From Pararoseomonas baculiformis (GTDB lineage Bacteria; Pseudomonadota; Alphaproteobacteria; Acetobacterales; Acetobacteraceae): DNA of 64,000 bases. The stretch's first letter is position 1; each line of letters opens with the position of its first letter. Of this stretch, positions 16,271-28,292 are shown one piece after another. The position numbers were made by a program, and so were the translations under genes. Location: contig NZ_JAGIZB010000017.1 in assembly GCF_017813395.1 (NCBI RefSeq), positions 44,252 to 108,251 of the forward strand, in the 5' to 3' direction. The notes under the pieces are model-generated. The model ran no database searches, was not told the DNA's origin, and was given only the letters and a program-made list of their open reading frames with translations.

Positions 16271-17321
16271 GGTAGCGGATCCTTCCCAAAGTAACCCGAT
16301 CTGGAAAGCGCAAGTGCTGTGCCAGTCGAGCAGAGGTCCGCAACCGGTTGATTCAGATCACGATTATTAACACATACTAAATTCCTATTTCGTTGCAAGA
16401 AACACCGTAACAACGACCGACAGAAAAATAACAACTCATAGGTGCAACCAGTTCTGTTCAGTCGAAATAGAATTTTACAAAACGAATTCTATATAGAACA
16501 ATCATATCTCGATATCAGAGTTCATCCTTAAACCAATAGTTGTAACACTTTCACCTACACTCGTCGGCTGTGAAAGTTCCCAGCCTGGGTCGTGCGATAC
16601 CAGCGGCTTCCGCCCAACGGCTTGCGGCAAAAGGAACGTGAGAAAGCAAGCTCGACTACCCCGTCCGCACATTTTGGGTCCTCGACGTGGCTGATTGCGC
16701 GGAGTGCTCACCGCCCGGGAGGGGAAGAGCCGTGTTCTGATGACCGAAAAGACAAGTCGAACGATAGGAATTCCCGCTTCTACACAGGCGGCGCTTTGGC
16801 TCCCTTCTGCCCCTCACCAGAGCCCCGCGCCTGAACCCTGCATCCCCCTTGCCGCCCCCCGGCCAGTTCCACGCCATTCCTCCTTTCCGTCACCCACCTC
16901 TCCTCTACAGGCCTGAAAATCGCGTGTCTTCGCGCCGGGATGTGCGCCTTTTCGGTGCCGCAACCTCGCAGGCACCCAGGCGCGACGCCGATCGGAACAG
17001 TGTCAAACCCGAAACCATCGCCCGCCTCTTCCGCCGCCTCACCCAGGCCGGCTTTCTGGGAATGGCTTCTTGCCACCTTGGCCGAGGCCCTTCCCGGCCG
17101 TCTGCCCCCGACCGAACACCTGTTCGTCCGCGCCTGCCGCAGAGCCCCCGCGCCGAGTGCCTCCGCGCCGGCCAGCACCTGCTCAAGGCCGCCCAGGGCC
17201 GCGCCCGCGTCCCCGCATTGCGCGCCCGGCCGGGTCCTGGACCCCAGCCATGCAGCAGCCACCAACCCCCACCCCGGAAAGGCCCCTCGACAAGCCACGC
17301 CCGCCTGCCCAAAAACCGCCC
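16271..17321. other. Gene-free stretch with an AT-rich island
   Basis: About 1,050 bases without a convincing gene on either strand. From about 16350 to 16560 the DNA is strikingly AT-rich for this chromosome, with runs such as cacgattattaacacatact and a short inverted repeat atagaatt / aattctat (16467-16492). This side may hold the promoter and control sites of the PEP-CTERM gene. From 16560 to 17321 GC content rises again; open frames there have no signal peptide, known motif or good ribosome site. A possible alternative purL start lies at 17250. Confidence 0.6.
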
Positions 17322-19565
<2,244 letters not shown>

Positions 19566-19579
19566 GGAGAACCCAAGCG

Positions 19580-19813
19580 ATGGCGATGCCCGCCGCCGAG
19601 ATCGAAGCCCTGATCCGCGCCGCCCTTCCCGACGCCCAGGTCACGATCGAGGACCTGGCCGGGGACGGCGACCATTACGCCGCCACCGTCATCTCCCCCG
19701 CCTTCAAGGGCCTCTCCCGCGTGAAGCAGCACCAGCTCGTCTATGCCGCCCTCCAGGGCCGCATGGGCGGCGAGCTTCACGCCCTCGCCCTGCAAACCTC
19801 CGCCCCGGAATGA
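19580..19813 (+). CDS. bolA: BolA family protein
   Basis: 77 residues. BolA proteins partner CGFS monothiol glutaredoxins in [2Fe-2S] cluster handling, matching the next gene. The family signature is readable: [32 protein letters not shown], then [26 protein letters not shown]. The His in KQHQLVY is a known cluster ligand position. A gaggag site precedes the ATG; a second ATG two codons later is possible. Confidence 0.93.
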   Translation: MAMPAAEIEALIRAALPDAQVTIEDLAGDGDHYAATVISPAFKGLSRVKQHQLVYAALQGRMGGELHALALQTSAPE

Positions 19814-19824
19814 AAGGACCCGAG

Positions 19825-20162
<338 letters not shown>

Positions 20163-20166
<4 letters not shown>

Positions 20167-21437
20167 GCCCGCGGGACCTGACCGGCGGCCCCGACAAGCC
20201 GCCGGGAGGCCTCGCCAACGCGTCCTGGAAGACCGCCCTTTCCGTCACCCTGCTGATGCAGACCGTGGCGGCTTTCCTGAACCAGTGCGTGCCGGTGCTT
20301 GCCCCCCTGCTGACGGGCAGCGCCGGCCTCCCGCCCGAGGCGGCGGGCCATCTTGCCGCGCTCGGCACTCTTGGCATCCTGGCCTTCCTTATCCCGGGAA
20401 GCCCTATCCTGGCCCGCCTCGGACCGGTGCGGACGCTCCAACTCGGCGCTCTCCTCGCTGCCGCCGGCATGGCCTTCGCGGCGCTCGGCGGCATGCTCGC
20501 GCTCGGCCTGGCCGCTTTCCTCATCGGCCTGGGCTACGGCCCCACCCCGCCCGCCGGCAGCCGCATCCTTGCCGCCACGGCACCGCCCCGGCACCGCTCC
20601 CTCATCTTCTCCATCAAGCAGGCCGGCGCCCCGCTCGGCGGCGTCCTGGCGGGCCTGCTGATCGCCCCTGTGGGCGCGCATCACGGCTGGCCCGCCGCCC
20701 TCGCCCTGGCCATCGCCATCGCGCTTGTCTCCGCCGCCATCATCCAGCCCAGCCGCCGTTCTCTGGACGTGGAGCGCGAGCCGGACCGCCCCATCCACCC
20801 CGCCGCGCTCTTTGGCCGGCGCAACCTCCTCGGTCCTTTCGCCGCGCTGCGCCTGCACCCGTTGCTGCCCCCCCTGACCCTCCTCGCCTGTTCGCTGGCA
20901 GCCCTGCAGGGCTGCTTCTTCGCCTTCGCCGTCACCTGGCTGACCGAGACAAGGCATCTGAGCCTCGTCCAGGCCGGCGCGGTCTTCGCGGCGATGCAGG
21001 CCGGCGGCGTGTTGGCGCGGGTGGTGCTGGGCTGGATGGCGGACCGCACGGGCAATGCGGCGATGAACCTGGTGTTCCAGGGCCTTGGCGGGGCGGCAGC
21101 GGTCACGCTCTTCGTGCTCCTGCCGCCGCTGGGCTTCCTGGGCACGTTGCTTCTTGGGCTGCTGGCCGGTTCCCTCGCGGCCAGCTGGAACGGCATCTAC
21201 CAGGCCGAGATTGCGCGGCTCTCGCCGCCCGGCCGGGTCGCGGAAGCGACCTCGGGCTCCACCACGCTCTGTTTCCTGGGCTACCTCATCCCGCCGGCGA
21301 TCTTCGCCGGGCTGGTCACACTGACCGGTAGCTGGCTGCTGCCGCAGCTCCTGGCGGCCGGGCAGCTTGTGCTGGTGGCGCTTGTCGTCCTGCCCCGGCT
21401 GCGGCTGCGGCGGGGCGAGGGAACGGGGGCGGGCTGA
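20163..21437 (+). CDS. MFS transporter
   Basis: 424 residues, about 12 transmembrane helices in two halves with a cytoplasmic loop near residues 195-220 ([14 protein letters not shown]). An N-terminal tail of about 20 residues rich in Pro and Gly precedes helix 1. The A-type loop [13 protein letters not shown] and the equivalent [13 protein letters not shown] after helix 8 identify the superfamily. The substrate is unknown. The GTG start overlaps the grxD stop (GTGA), placing it last in purL-bolA-grxD-MFS. Confidence 0.88.
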
Positions 21438-21454
21438 GCCGCCCCCGCCGGGGT

Positions 21455-22489
21455 TCAGCGCATCGGGAGCGCGTAGAGCAGCCCGCCACGGGTCCAGAGC
21501 TCGTTCGAGCCGCGGGCCAGGCCGACGGAGGTCTTCGGCCCCATGTGACGCTCATAAATCTCGCCGTAGTTGCCGATGGCCTTGACGATGTTCACCACCC
21601 AGCTCGGGTCGAGCTTCAGCGCCTGGCCCAGTTCCGGCGTGACGCCGAGCAGGCGGCGCGTGTCGGGGTTGGTGGTGGTGCGCTTCACCTCGTCCACGTT
21701 CCGGGAGGTGACGCCGCTCTCCTCGGCCTGGATCACCGCGTTCACGTACCAGCGGACCACGTCGTACCATTCATCGTCGCCGCGGCGGACATAGGGGCCG
21801 TAGGGCTCCTTGGAGAAACGCTCGTCCAGGATCTTCCACTCGTTCGGGTTGGGCATGGAGGAGCGGATGGCGGCGAGCTGGGAGGCATCGGTGCCGAAGG
21901 CGTCGCAGCGGCCGGCCTGCAGCGCGCCGGCGGCCTGGTCCGTGCGCTCGAACAGCACGGGGCTGAAGGGCAGGTTCTGGCTGCGGAAGTAGTCCGCCGT
22001 GACCAGCTCGTTCGTCGTGCCCTGGATCAGGCAGATGGTGGCGCCGCCCATCTCCGATGCCTTGGCGATGCTGGCATTGGCGCGGACCATGAAGCCGTGG
22101 CCGTCATAGAAGTTCGGAAAGACGGCGCGCAGTCCGAGCGTCACGTCCCGCACCATCGTCTGCGTGCTGGTGCGGAAGAGCACGTCCACCTCGCCCGAGC
22201 CGAGGGCGGTGAAACGGGTGGAGGAGCTGAGCGGGAAGAAGCGGACCTTGTTCGGGTCGTTGAACAGGGCCACCGCCAGGCCCCGGCAGAAATCTACGTC
22301 GAAGCCCTGCCAGGTGCCGCGCGCATCCGGCAGCGCGAAGCCAGCAATCCCCGTATGGACGCCGCAATGAAGCTGCCCCCGCGCGCGGACGGCATCCAGG
22401 GTTGCGCCCGCCTCGGCGGGCTTGCCGGCCGAGAGCAGCGCGGCGGCGGCCGCGACGGTGGCGAGGATTGCGCGTCTCAACATGTTCAT
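21455..22489 (-). CDS. Amino-acid ABC transporter periplasmic binding protein (AapJ/GltI type)
   Basis: 344 residues. The signal peptide (LRRAILATVAAAAALLSAGKPAEA) is followed by the family 3 solute-binding fold: ARGQLHCGVHTGIAGFALPD, GFDVDFCRGLAVALF, GEVDVLFRTSTQTMVRD, GHGFMVR and CLIQGTTNE. This resembles AapJ and BztA, which bind general L-amino acids. No permease or ATPase genes are adjacent, so it is an orphan or works with a remote transporter. It converges with the MFS gene. Confidence 0.9.
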   Translation of the reverse strand: MNMLRRAILATVAAAAALLSAGKPAEAGATLDAVRARGQLHCGVHTGIAGFALPDARGTWQGFDVDFCRGLAVALFNDPNKVRFFPLSSSTRFTALGSGEVDVLFRTSTQTMVRDVTLGLRAVFPNFYDGHGFMVRANASIAKASEMGGATICLIQGTTNELVTADYFRSQNLPFSPVLFERTDQAAGALQAGRCDAFGTDASQLAAIRSSMPNPNEWKILDERFSKEPYGPYVRRGDDEWYDVVRWYVNAVIQAEESGVTSRNVDEVKRTTTNPDTRRLLGVTPELGQALKLDPSWVVNIVKAIGNYGEIYERHMGPKTSVGLARGSNELWTRGGLLYALPMR

Positions 22490-22552
22490 TGCCTTCCCTG
22501 ATTCGAGCGGCGAGCGTGCGAAGGGCGGGAGGGGCAAGTCAACACGCCCGCG

Positions 22553-22569
22553 AGCCCGCTTCGCGGGCT
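22553..22569. repeat. Short hairpin upstream of the binding-protein gene
   Basis: agcccgc, loop ttc, gcgggct. It lies between two minus-strand genes, 70 nt past the stop of the TspO-like gene, and could be its terminator. Confidence 0.35.
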
Positions 22570-22638
22570 GCGGGACAGGCGGGCGCGCAAGGCGCAGGCA
22601 TCCGGCGCCACTTTGCACAAAGCGGCGCCCGTCCGGCT

Positions 22639-23415
22639 TCAGGCGGAGAGCGGATCCGGCCGCCTGCGCTGCCAGAAGACCGCGAAGACCAGCGCGAACA
22701 TGGCGCCGGCCGCCAGGGCGGCGGGGATGTTCACCTGGTTGATCCCGAGATTGGCGGCGACCACCCCGGCAAAGGCCCAGAGGATGGCGGCGGAGAACCA
22801 GCCCGAATCACGGCGGAGGAGCCAGGTGATGGCCGCGGCCGCGCCCCCGGCCGCGAGGAGGATGATCACGGCGGCGAGGGTGGAGGTGAAGCCCTGTGAC
22901 GGCAGCACCCCCGCCTGCCGGGCGGCGCTTGAGAGGTTCACGAAGCTGGCCGCGGTGAGCCAGCCGGCAAGAAGGCCGGTGAGCGGGGTGACGATCCAGC
23001 GCGGGCCGATCCCCTCCTCCGGCGTATTGCGGGCGAGGAAAAGGGCCGAGAGCGCGCAGGCGAGGCTGAGCAGGATGATGAGCAGGAGCCCGAAGCCGAC
23101 CGAGCCGGTGAGCTGGGAGGTGACCTGCCAGAGCGTGTTGGCGGCGAAGCTGCCCGCCAGGGGCCAGCCCGTGCGGCGGGCGAGCGCGCTGTCCCGGTTG
23201 GCCGGCAGGAACTGCCAGATGCCATAGGCCGCGGCGAGGGCGAAGATCACGCTCCAGATCGAGAAGGCATAGCCCGCCGGGACGACCGGGGTGCGGGAGG
23301 CGGCGGAGACCGCGGCCATGGAGGTGCCGAAGCCGAGCATGGGCAGGAAGGCCGTGAGGATCTGCACCCAGGGCAGGATGAGGCAGAGAAGGCGGCGGAG
23401 CTGGTCCTGCGGCAT
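22639..23415 (-). CDS. TspO-like tryptophan-rich sensory membrane protein
   Basis: 258 residues with about seven to eight hydrophobic helices. Text such as TPVVPAGYAFSIWSVIFALAAAYGIWQF and NTLWQVTSQ follows the pattern of bacterial proteins annotated as tryptophan-rich sensory proteins, related to TspO. The ATG of MPQDQLRRLL was chosen; upstream codons have no similarity. Function is uncertain: TspO proteins bind tetrapyrroles or sterol-like ligands, but these longer homologues are poorly studied. Confidence 0.6.
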   Translation of the reverse strand: MPQDQLRRLLCLILPWVQILTAFLPMLGFGTSMAAVSAASRTPVVPAGYAFSIWSVIFALAAAYGIWQFLPANRDSALARRTGWPLAGSFAANTLWQVTSQLTGSVGFGLLLIILLSLACALSALFLARNTPEEGIGPRWIVTPLTGLLAGWLTAASFVNLSSAARQAGVLPSQGFTSTLAAVIILLAAGGAAAAITWLLRRDSGWFSAAILWAFAGVVAANLGINQVNIPAALAAGAMFALVFAVFWQRRRPDPLSA

Positions 23416-23577
23416 GGTCGGCGTTCCCTCGGGGATCGATGAGCCGAAGGTGAGGCCCTTCCGCCGGGCGCACAACGTGGCCGGCCCGGCCGGGTTTGGC
23501 GGGGCGGAATCCCGGCCACCACGGCACCCGGCAGCGGCGGGCCCGGCCCCAGGCCTGCAGGGCCCCGTGAATCAGAA

Positions 23578-23606
23578 GGGGGGAGGACGGCGCCCGTCCT
23601 CCCCCC
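23578..23606 (-). terminator. Terminator of rpsD
   Basis: A perfect 13-bp stem (ggggggaggacgg with its complement, 3-nt loop), 43 nt past the rpsD stop. On the minus strand it is followed by ttctgatt. Confidence 0.7.
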
Positions 23607-23648
23607 GATCCATCCTTGAGGCAGGGCCATCCGCCCTGCCCGCCGCCA

Positions 23649-24266
23649 TCAGCGCGAGTAGAACTCGACGACCAGGTTCGGCTCCATCTGCACCGGGTAG
23701 GGCACGTCCGAGAGCTTCGGGGCGCGGACAAAGGCACCCTTCATCTGGCGGTGGTCCACCTGGATGTACTCGGGCACGTCGCGCTCGCCGGACTGGGCGG
23801 CATCGAGCACGGCGGTCAGGCCCTTGGACTTCTCCTTCACCTCGATGACGTCGCCGTCCTTGACGAGGTAGGAGGGGATGTTCACGCGCTTGCCGTTCAC
23901 GGTGATATGGCCGTGGTTGACGAACTGGCGGGCGGCGAAGGGCGTGACCACGAACTTCATGCGGTACACGACGCAGTCCAGGCGGCGCTCCAGCAGCTCG
24001 ATCAGGTTCTCGGAGGTGTCGCCCTTACGGCGCACGGCCTCATCGTAGTACTTGCGGAACTGCTTCTCGCCGATGTTGCCGTAGTAGCCCTTGAGCTTCT
24101 GCTTGGCCATCAGCTGGATGCCGAAGTCGGTCGGCTTGTTCTTACGGCGCTGGCCGTGCTGGCCGGGGCCGTATTCGCGCTTGGCGATCGGGGACTTGGC
24201 GCGGCCCCACAGGTTCACGCCGAGGCGGCGATTGATCTTGTACTTGCTTTCCGCGCGCTTCGTCAT
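23649..24266 (-). CDS. rpsD: 30S ribosomal protein S4
   Basis: 205 residues, the standard size. S4 binds 16S rRNA early in small-subunit assembly and lines the mRNA entry channel. The sequence opens [21 protein letters not shown] and has [15 protein letters not shown], then the S4 RNA-binding domain [36 protein letters not shown]. The gene stands alone here rather than in the rpsM-rpsK-rpoA cluster, as usual in alphaproteobacteria. A good promoter lies about 160 nt upstream, leaving a long leader that could carry S4 autoregulation. Confidence 0.98.
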   Translation of the reverse strand: MTKRAESKYKINRRLGVNLWGRAKSPIAKREYGPGQHGQRRKNKPTDFGIQLMAKQKLKGYYGNIGEKQFRKYYDEAVRRKGDTSENLIELLERRLDCVVYRMKFVVTPFAARQFVNHGHITVNGKRVNIPSYLVKDGDVIEVKEKSKGLTAVLDAAQSGERDVPEYIQVDHRQMKGAFVRAPKLSDVPYPVQMEPNLVVEFYSR

Positions 24267-24426
24267 GCGGCGGGTCCTTTCGTCGTCTGTCCGGGCTGTG
24301 GACCGTTCGGTTCCTTTGCCCGTGGTGTTGTCCCGGTAGGCTCCAGGCCGGAAGGCCTTGGGGCGGGCGCGCGCCGATCCGGGGCCTGGGGCCCTGGGCA
24401 CGTCCACGTTCCCGGGAAGAGGGCGG

Positions 24427-24455
24427 CCGATAGGCGATCGGGCATCGCTTGTCAA
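24427..24455 (-). promoter_or_regulatory. Promoter of rpsD
   Basis: On the minus strand TTGACA, 17-nt spacer, TATCGG. The transcript would begin near 24420 and give a leader of roughly 150 nt before the rpsD start. Confidence 0.6.
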
Positions 24456-24483
24456 ATGCCGCGCGCCTCCTTAACCCCGCGCC

Positions 24484-24702
24484 ATGGGATCACGCGCGGA
24501 TATCCTCATTCTCGGCCTCTCGGCGGGGGTCATGGGCAGCCTGGTGGGCGGGCTGATGCTCGGCCTGGGGCTGGGGCTGGTGACGCAGAGCGTCCATGCC
24601 GGCTGGTTGTTGGTGCTGCCGGCCGCGCCGGTTTCCGGCCTGATCGGCCTCTGGCTGGCCAAGCGGCTGGTGCGGCGGCTCGAGGCGGATGGCCGGATCT
24701 GA
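24484..24702 (+). CDS. Small two-helix membrane protein
   Basis: 72 residues. Two Gly/Leu-rich helices (ILILGLSAGVMGSLVGGLML and GWLLVLPAAPVSGLIGLWLA) and a basic C-terminal tail KRLVRRLEADGRI. Transcribed away from rpsD. No family recognised. No strong ribosome site is seen, but the codon pattern and the clear helices support a real gene. Confidence 0.5.
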   Translation: MGSRADILILGLSAGVMGSLVGGLMLGLGLGLVTQSVHAGWLLVLPAAPVSGLIGLWLAKRLVRRLEADGRI

Positions 24703-24802
24703 TACGATCCCGCGACGGAACGAGCCCCCCATTGTATGACAACTCGCTCATGACCTAGCCTTCCATGGAACGGCGCATCGAAGCGCCGCCGAGGAGGAAA
24801 AA

Positions 24803-26029
24803 ATGAGGTCCCGAAACGCGCGGCGCACGGCACTGGCCGGCGCCCTCTCGCTTGCCTTTGCCCTGCCTGCCCTCGCCCAGCAGCCGGCCCCGGCCCCGGC
24901 CTCCCCGCCCGCCTGGGCCCAGGGCCGCTCCGCCGACCAGGCGAACAGCCCCCTCGCCCCGCATGCCCCGCGCCTGACCGCGACGCCGGTGGACCGCATC
25001 CCCGTCGACTCGATCCGCCTGCCCGAGGGCTTCAAGGCGGAACTCTGGGCCTCCGGCATGCCGGGCGCCCGGATGATGGCGCGCGGGGAGGACGGCACCG
25101 TCTATGTCGGCACCCGCGCGCTCGGGCGAGTCTATGCGGTGAAGGACGAGGGCGGCACGCGCGCGACGCGGGTCTTCGCGCAGCGGCTGGACCAGCCCAA
25201 TGGCCTGGCGGTGCGCGACGGCTCTCTCTATGTCATCGCGATCAACCGGGTGCTCCGCTACGACAACGTGGCGCAGAACCCGAATGCCGAGCCGGTGGAC
25301 ATGACGCAGGCCTTCAACCTGCCCACCGAAGCGCATCACGGCTGGAAGTTCGCGGCCTTCGGGCCGGACGGCAAGCTCTACATGAATATCGGGGTGCCCT
25401 GTAACGTCTGCACCTTCGACGAGAACAAGCACGCGCTGATCGTGCGCTTCAATCCCGATGGCTCGGGCCGCGAGATCATGGGGCATGGCGTGCGCAACTC
25501 GGTCGGCTTCGACTGGCGGCCGGGCACCAACGTCCTCTACGCCAGCAACAACGCGCGGGACTGGGCGGGCAACGACACGCCCGAGGACACGCTGCACCGG
25601 CTGGCGCGGCCCGGCGAGCACCATGGCTTCCCCTACTGCTCGGGCGACAACTGGCAGGATCCGGGGCATACGGGCCGCAAGTGCTCGGAGTTCCCGGCGC
25701 CGGTCGCTCTCCTCGGGCCGCACACCGCGCCGCTGGGCATGCGCTTCTACAACGGCACCATGTTCCCCGAGACGTATCGCGGCCGCGCCTTCATCGCGCG
25801 CCACGGCTCCTGGAACCGGGACACGAAGAGCGGCTTCGACGTGGTGACGGTGACGCTGAACGAGGATGGCTCGCAGGGTAAGGTCGAACCCTTCCTGACC
25901 GGGCTGCTGGACAGCGGCGACAACAGCTTCAAAGGCCGCCCCACCGACGTGCTGGTGATGCCGGACGGGTCCATGCTGGTCTCCGACGAGCAGAACGGCG
26001 CGATCTACCGGATCTCCTACCAGCGGTGA
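24803..26029 (+). CDS. PQQ-dependent sugar dehydrogenase, L-sorbosone dehydrogenase family
   Basis: 408 residues. The signal peptide ends near ALPALAQ, a Pro/Ala linker follows, and then a six-bladed beta-propeller of the soluble glucose/sorbosone dehydrogenase type: LPEGFKAELWASGMPGARMM, RLDQPNGLAVRDGSLYV, HHGWKFAAFGPDGKLYM, HGVRNSVGFDWRPGT, EHHGFPYCSGD and FIARHGSWNR. The His, Arg and Asn residues in these motifs contact PQQ and calcium in the family. Oxidation occurs in the periplasm. A strong aggagg site precedes the ATG. The next gene, a diheme cytochrome c, overlaps its stop (GTGA), and the convergent pqq operon makes the cofactor. Confidence 0.88.
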   Translation: MRSRNARRTALAGALSLAFALPALAQQPAPAPASPPAWAQGRSADQANSPLAPHAPRLTATPVDRIPVDSIRLPEGFKAELWASGMPGARMMARGEDGTVYVGTRALGRVYAVKDEGGTRATRVFAQRLDQPNGLAVRDGSLYVIAINRVLRYDNVAQNPNAEPVDMTQAFNLPTEAHHGWKFAAFGPDGKLYMNIGVPCNVCTFDENKHALIVRFNPDGSGREIMGHGVRNSVGFDWRPGTNVLYASNNARDWAGNDTPEDTLHRLARPGEHHGFPYCSGDNWQDPGHTGRKCSEFPAPVALLGPHTAPLGMRFYNGTMFPETYRGRAFIARHGSWNRDTKSGFDVVTVTLNEDGSQGKVEPFLTGLLDSGDNSFKGRPTDVLVMPDGSMLVSDEQNGAIYRISYQR

Positions 26030-26634
26030 GTGACTTGAGGACTTTGACGATGGGGCTGGCGCTGATTGCGCCAGCCTTTCTTTTCTCCGGGGTGGCACGG
26101 GCGCAGGACACGGCCGTGGCGCGGGGCCAGGCGGTCGCGGCGGAGCGGAACTGCGGCGCCTGCCACGGGGAGCGCGGCGTTTCCGCGACCCCCACCATCC
26201 CCTCCCTCGCGGGGCAGCAAGGCGAGTTCGTGACCCTGCAGCTCGTGCTGTTCCGGGAGGGGCTGCGCGACGTGCCCGCCATGCAGGCGCCGGCCGAAGG
26301 GCTGACGGACCAGCAGGTGGAGGATCTGGGCGCCTATTTCGCCTCCCTCCCCCATTCGCCGCCGCCCGACCGCGCCCGGCGCAATGTCGGCGCCTACAAC
26401 AACGGCGCGGCACTGGCGAACCGGCTTCGCTGCGGCGTGTGCCACCTGCCGAACCTGGTGGGGCAGAACCAGGTGCCGCATATCGCGGGACAGCGCGAGG
26501 AATTCCTGGCGGGCACGCTGAAGGCCTATCGCGATGGAACGCGGCATGGGACGGACACGCAGATGAACGCGGCGGTCTATGGGCTGAGCGATGCACAGAT
26601 CGACGCGATCGCGCACTACGTCTCGCAGCGCTGA
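26026..26634 (+). CDS. Diheme cytochrome c (c4-like)
   Basis: 202 residues from a GTG overlapping the dehydrogenase stop. Signal peptide to about residue 26 (SGVARAQ). Two heme-binding sites, CGACH (43-47) and CGVCH (136-140), each followed by distal Met candidates (VPAMQAP and TDTQMNAAV). The two halves are alike, as in cytochrome c4. Coupling to the dehydrogenase suggests it accepts electrons from PQQH2 and passes them to a terminal oxidase; this is inferred from gene order. Confidence 0.9.
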   Translation: MSDLRTLTMGLALIAPAFLFSGVARAQDTAVARGQAVAAERNCGACHGERGVSATPTIPSLAGQQGEFVTLQLVLFREGLRDVPAMQAPAEGLTDQQVEDLGAYFASLPHSPPPDRARRNVGAYNNGAALANRLRCGVCHLPNLVGQNQVPHIAGQREEFLAGTLKAYRDGTRHGTDTQMNAAVYGLSDAQIDAIAHYVSQR

Positions 26635-26668
26635 TTTCCTGACGGGTTTGTTCTGACGTTGCTGTTCC

Positions 26669-26816
26669 CCGGAGAGGGCTCTGCCCTCTCCGGACCTCGC
26701 CCGCCAAGGGCCTGAGGCCCTTGGAACCCCGCCTGGCTGCCGCGGATACAATGCAAGCAGGGGTTTCTGAGCCCTTATCCTGCCCTTGCAGTCGCCTCCG
26801 GTCGTCGACCGGAGGC
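26669..26816. repeat. Three tandem perfect hairpins in a convergent gap
   Basis: ccggagagggc/gccctctccgg (26669-26693), ccaagggcc/ggcccttgg (26704-26724) and gcctccggtc/gaccggaggc (26794-26816), each with a 3-nt loop and perfect arms. With the next element they form four hairpins between the cytochrome c gene and pqqE. Confidence 0.75.
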
Positions 26817-26851
26817 GCACCATCAGCCGGGCTTTTCCAAACGTCTAAAAG

Positions 26852-26906
26852 AAGATGATGGTGAGGGGTCCGGGGAGAGGAAGAATTCCTTCTTCCTCTC
26901 CCCGGG
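26852..26906. repeat. 55-nt dispersed palindromic repeat, copy 1
   Basis: Contains a perfect 16-bp inverted repeat (ccggggagaggaagaa and its complement, 26870-26905, loop ttcc) preceded by aagatgatggtgaggggt. The same 55 nt occur in inverted orientation at 63878-63932. It lies 14 nt past the stop of pqqE and may serve as its terminator. Confidence 0.8.
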
Positions 26907-26919
26907 GCCATGAGCGCTG

Positions 26920-28020
26920 TCAGACAGCGGATGGAAGCTTCGGCATCTCGCGATAGGTGAAATCACCCGTCGCCGAAGAGGCTTCCTGCACCGCCAGGTC
27001 GAGCAGGTGGTGATGGGGCGAGTGGGCACAGGCCGGATCGGTGTTGGCGGCGTCCCCGGTCAGGGCGAAGGCCTGGCAGCGGCAACCGCCCCAGTCGCGC
27101 TCCCGGTGTTCGCAGCCCTGGCAGGGCTCGGGCATCCAGGTGGTGCCGCGGAAGCGCTGGAAGGCTTCCGAATGGGTCCAGATATCGGCCAGGGAGGCAT
27201 CGCGGACATTGGGAAAGTCGAAGTTCGGAAGGCTTTCGGCTGCATGGCAGGGCAGGACGCGCCCGGCGGGGGACACGGCCATGAAGGAGCGGCCCCAGCC
27301 ACCCATGCAGGCCTTGGGGCGGCGGGCGTAGTAATCCGGCACGACGTAATCGATGACGAGCTCCCCGCGGAGCCTCTCGCGCGCTTCCGTCACAGTCCGC
27401 GTCGCGGCTTCGAGCTGGGCGCGGCTGGGCAGGAGCGCGTCCCGGTTTCGCAGCGCCCAGCCATAGTACTGGACATGCGCGACCTCTAGCCGTCCCGCGC
27501 CGAGGGTGATGGCGAGTTCGATCAGCTCCGGCAGTCGGTCCAGGTTCTGGCGGTGGACGACGGCATTGAGGGTGAGCGGCAGCCCCGCGGCCTGCACGGC
27601 CTCGGCGAAGGCCAGCTTGCGGGCATGGCCGCCGCGCAGCCCGCCGATGCGGTCGGCGGAGCCTTCCTCCGCGTCCTGCACCGAGAGCTGCACATGGTCG
27701 AGCCCGGCATCGGCCAGGGCCTTCATGCGCGGGGCGTCGAGCAGCACGCCTGACGTGATCAGGTTGCTGTAGAGGCCGGCGCGGGCGGCATGGGCGACGA
27801 GCTCGGGCAGGTCGCGCCGGGCGGCGGGCTCGCCGCCGGAGAGGTGGAGTTGCAGCACGCCCAGCGCCGCGGCCTCGCGGAACACGCGGCCCCAGCTTTC
27901 CGTGTCCAGCTCGGCGGAAGCGCGGGAGAGTTCCACGGGGTTGGAGCAGTAGGGGCAGCGAAGCGGGCAGCGATGGGTCAGCTCCGCCAGCAGGCCCAGG
28001 GGCGGAGGGGGCGCGGTCAT
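26920..28020 (-). CDS. pqqE: PQQ biosynthesis radical SAM protein PqqE
   Basis: 366 residues. With PqqD as carrier it makes the first carbon-carbon bond between Glu and Tyr of the PqqA peptide. The radical-SAM cluster motif is CPLRCPYC (C18, C22, C25), followed by [14 protein letters not shown]. The C-terminal SPASM region has the auxiliary-cluster cysteines ([30 protein letters not shown]). It starts at an ATG overlapping the pqqD stop (ATGA). Confidence 0.97.
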   Translation of the reverse strand: MTAPPPPLGLLAELTHRCPLRCPYCSNPVELSRASAELDTESWGRVFREAAALGVLQLHLSGGEPAARRDLPELVAHAARAGLYSNLITSGVLLDAPRMKALADAGLDHVQLSVQDAEEGSADRIGGLRGGHARKLAFAEAVQAAGLPLTLNAVVHRQNLDRLPELIELAITLGAGRLEVAHVQYYGWALRNRDALLPSRAQLEAATRTVTEARERLRGELVIDYVVPDYYARRPKACMGGWGRSFMAVSPAGRVLPCHAAESLPNFDFPNVRDASLADIWTHSEAFQRFRGTTWMPEPCQGCEHRERDWGGCRCQAFALTGDAANTDPACAHSPHHHLLDLAVQEASSATGDFTYREMPKLPSAV

Positions 28021-28292
28021 GCGGTGACGACGCCCTTGGCCCGGAGGTCGTCCAGCATGGCCAGCACATCCGCCGCGATCGCTTCGCGCGGGGCGTCAAA
28101 GCGGGCGGCGAGATCGTCCACGATGGCGTCCACGCTGCGGGCGCCGTCCATGAGGCGGAGGATTTCCAGCGCGATGTCGTCGGGCACGAAGAGGCGCTCG
28201 GGACCGACCACCACCCAGCGGGACCGTGCCGGGTCCTCCCGCAGGCGCATGCCCCGGGCGAAGCGGGGGATGGTGGCGGGCGCGATGCTCAT
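28017..28292 (-). CDS. pqqD: PQQ biosynthesis peptide chaperone PqqD
   Basis: 91 residues. PqqD is a RiPP-recognition-element protein that presents PqqA to PqqE. Family text: [57 protein letters not shown]. It overlaps pqqC upstream and pqqE downstream by 4 nt each. Confidence 0.95.
   Translation of the reverse strand: MSIAPATIPRFARGMRLREDPARSRWVVVGPERLFVPDDIALEILRLMDGARSVDAIVDDLAARFDAPREAIAADVLAMLDDLRAKGVVTA

Noticed and set aside
16271..17321. Insertion sequence remnant in the AT-rich region
   Set aside because: No transposase fragment, terminal inverted repeats or target duplication could be made out.
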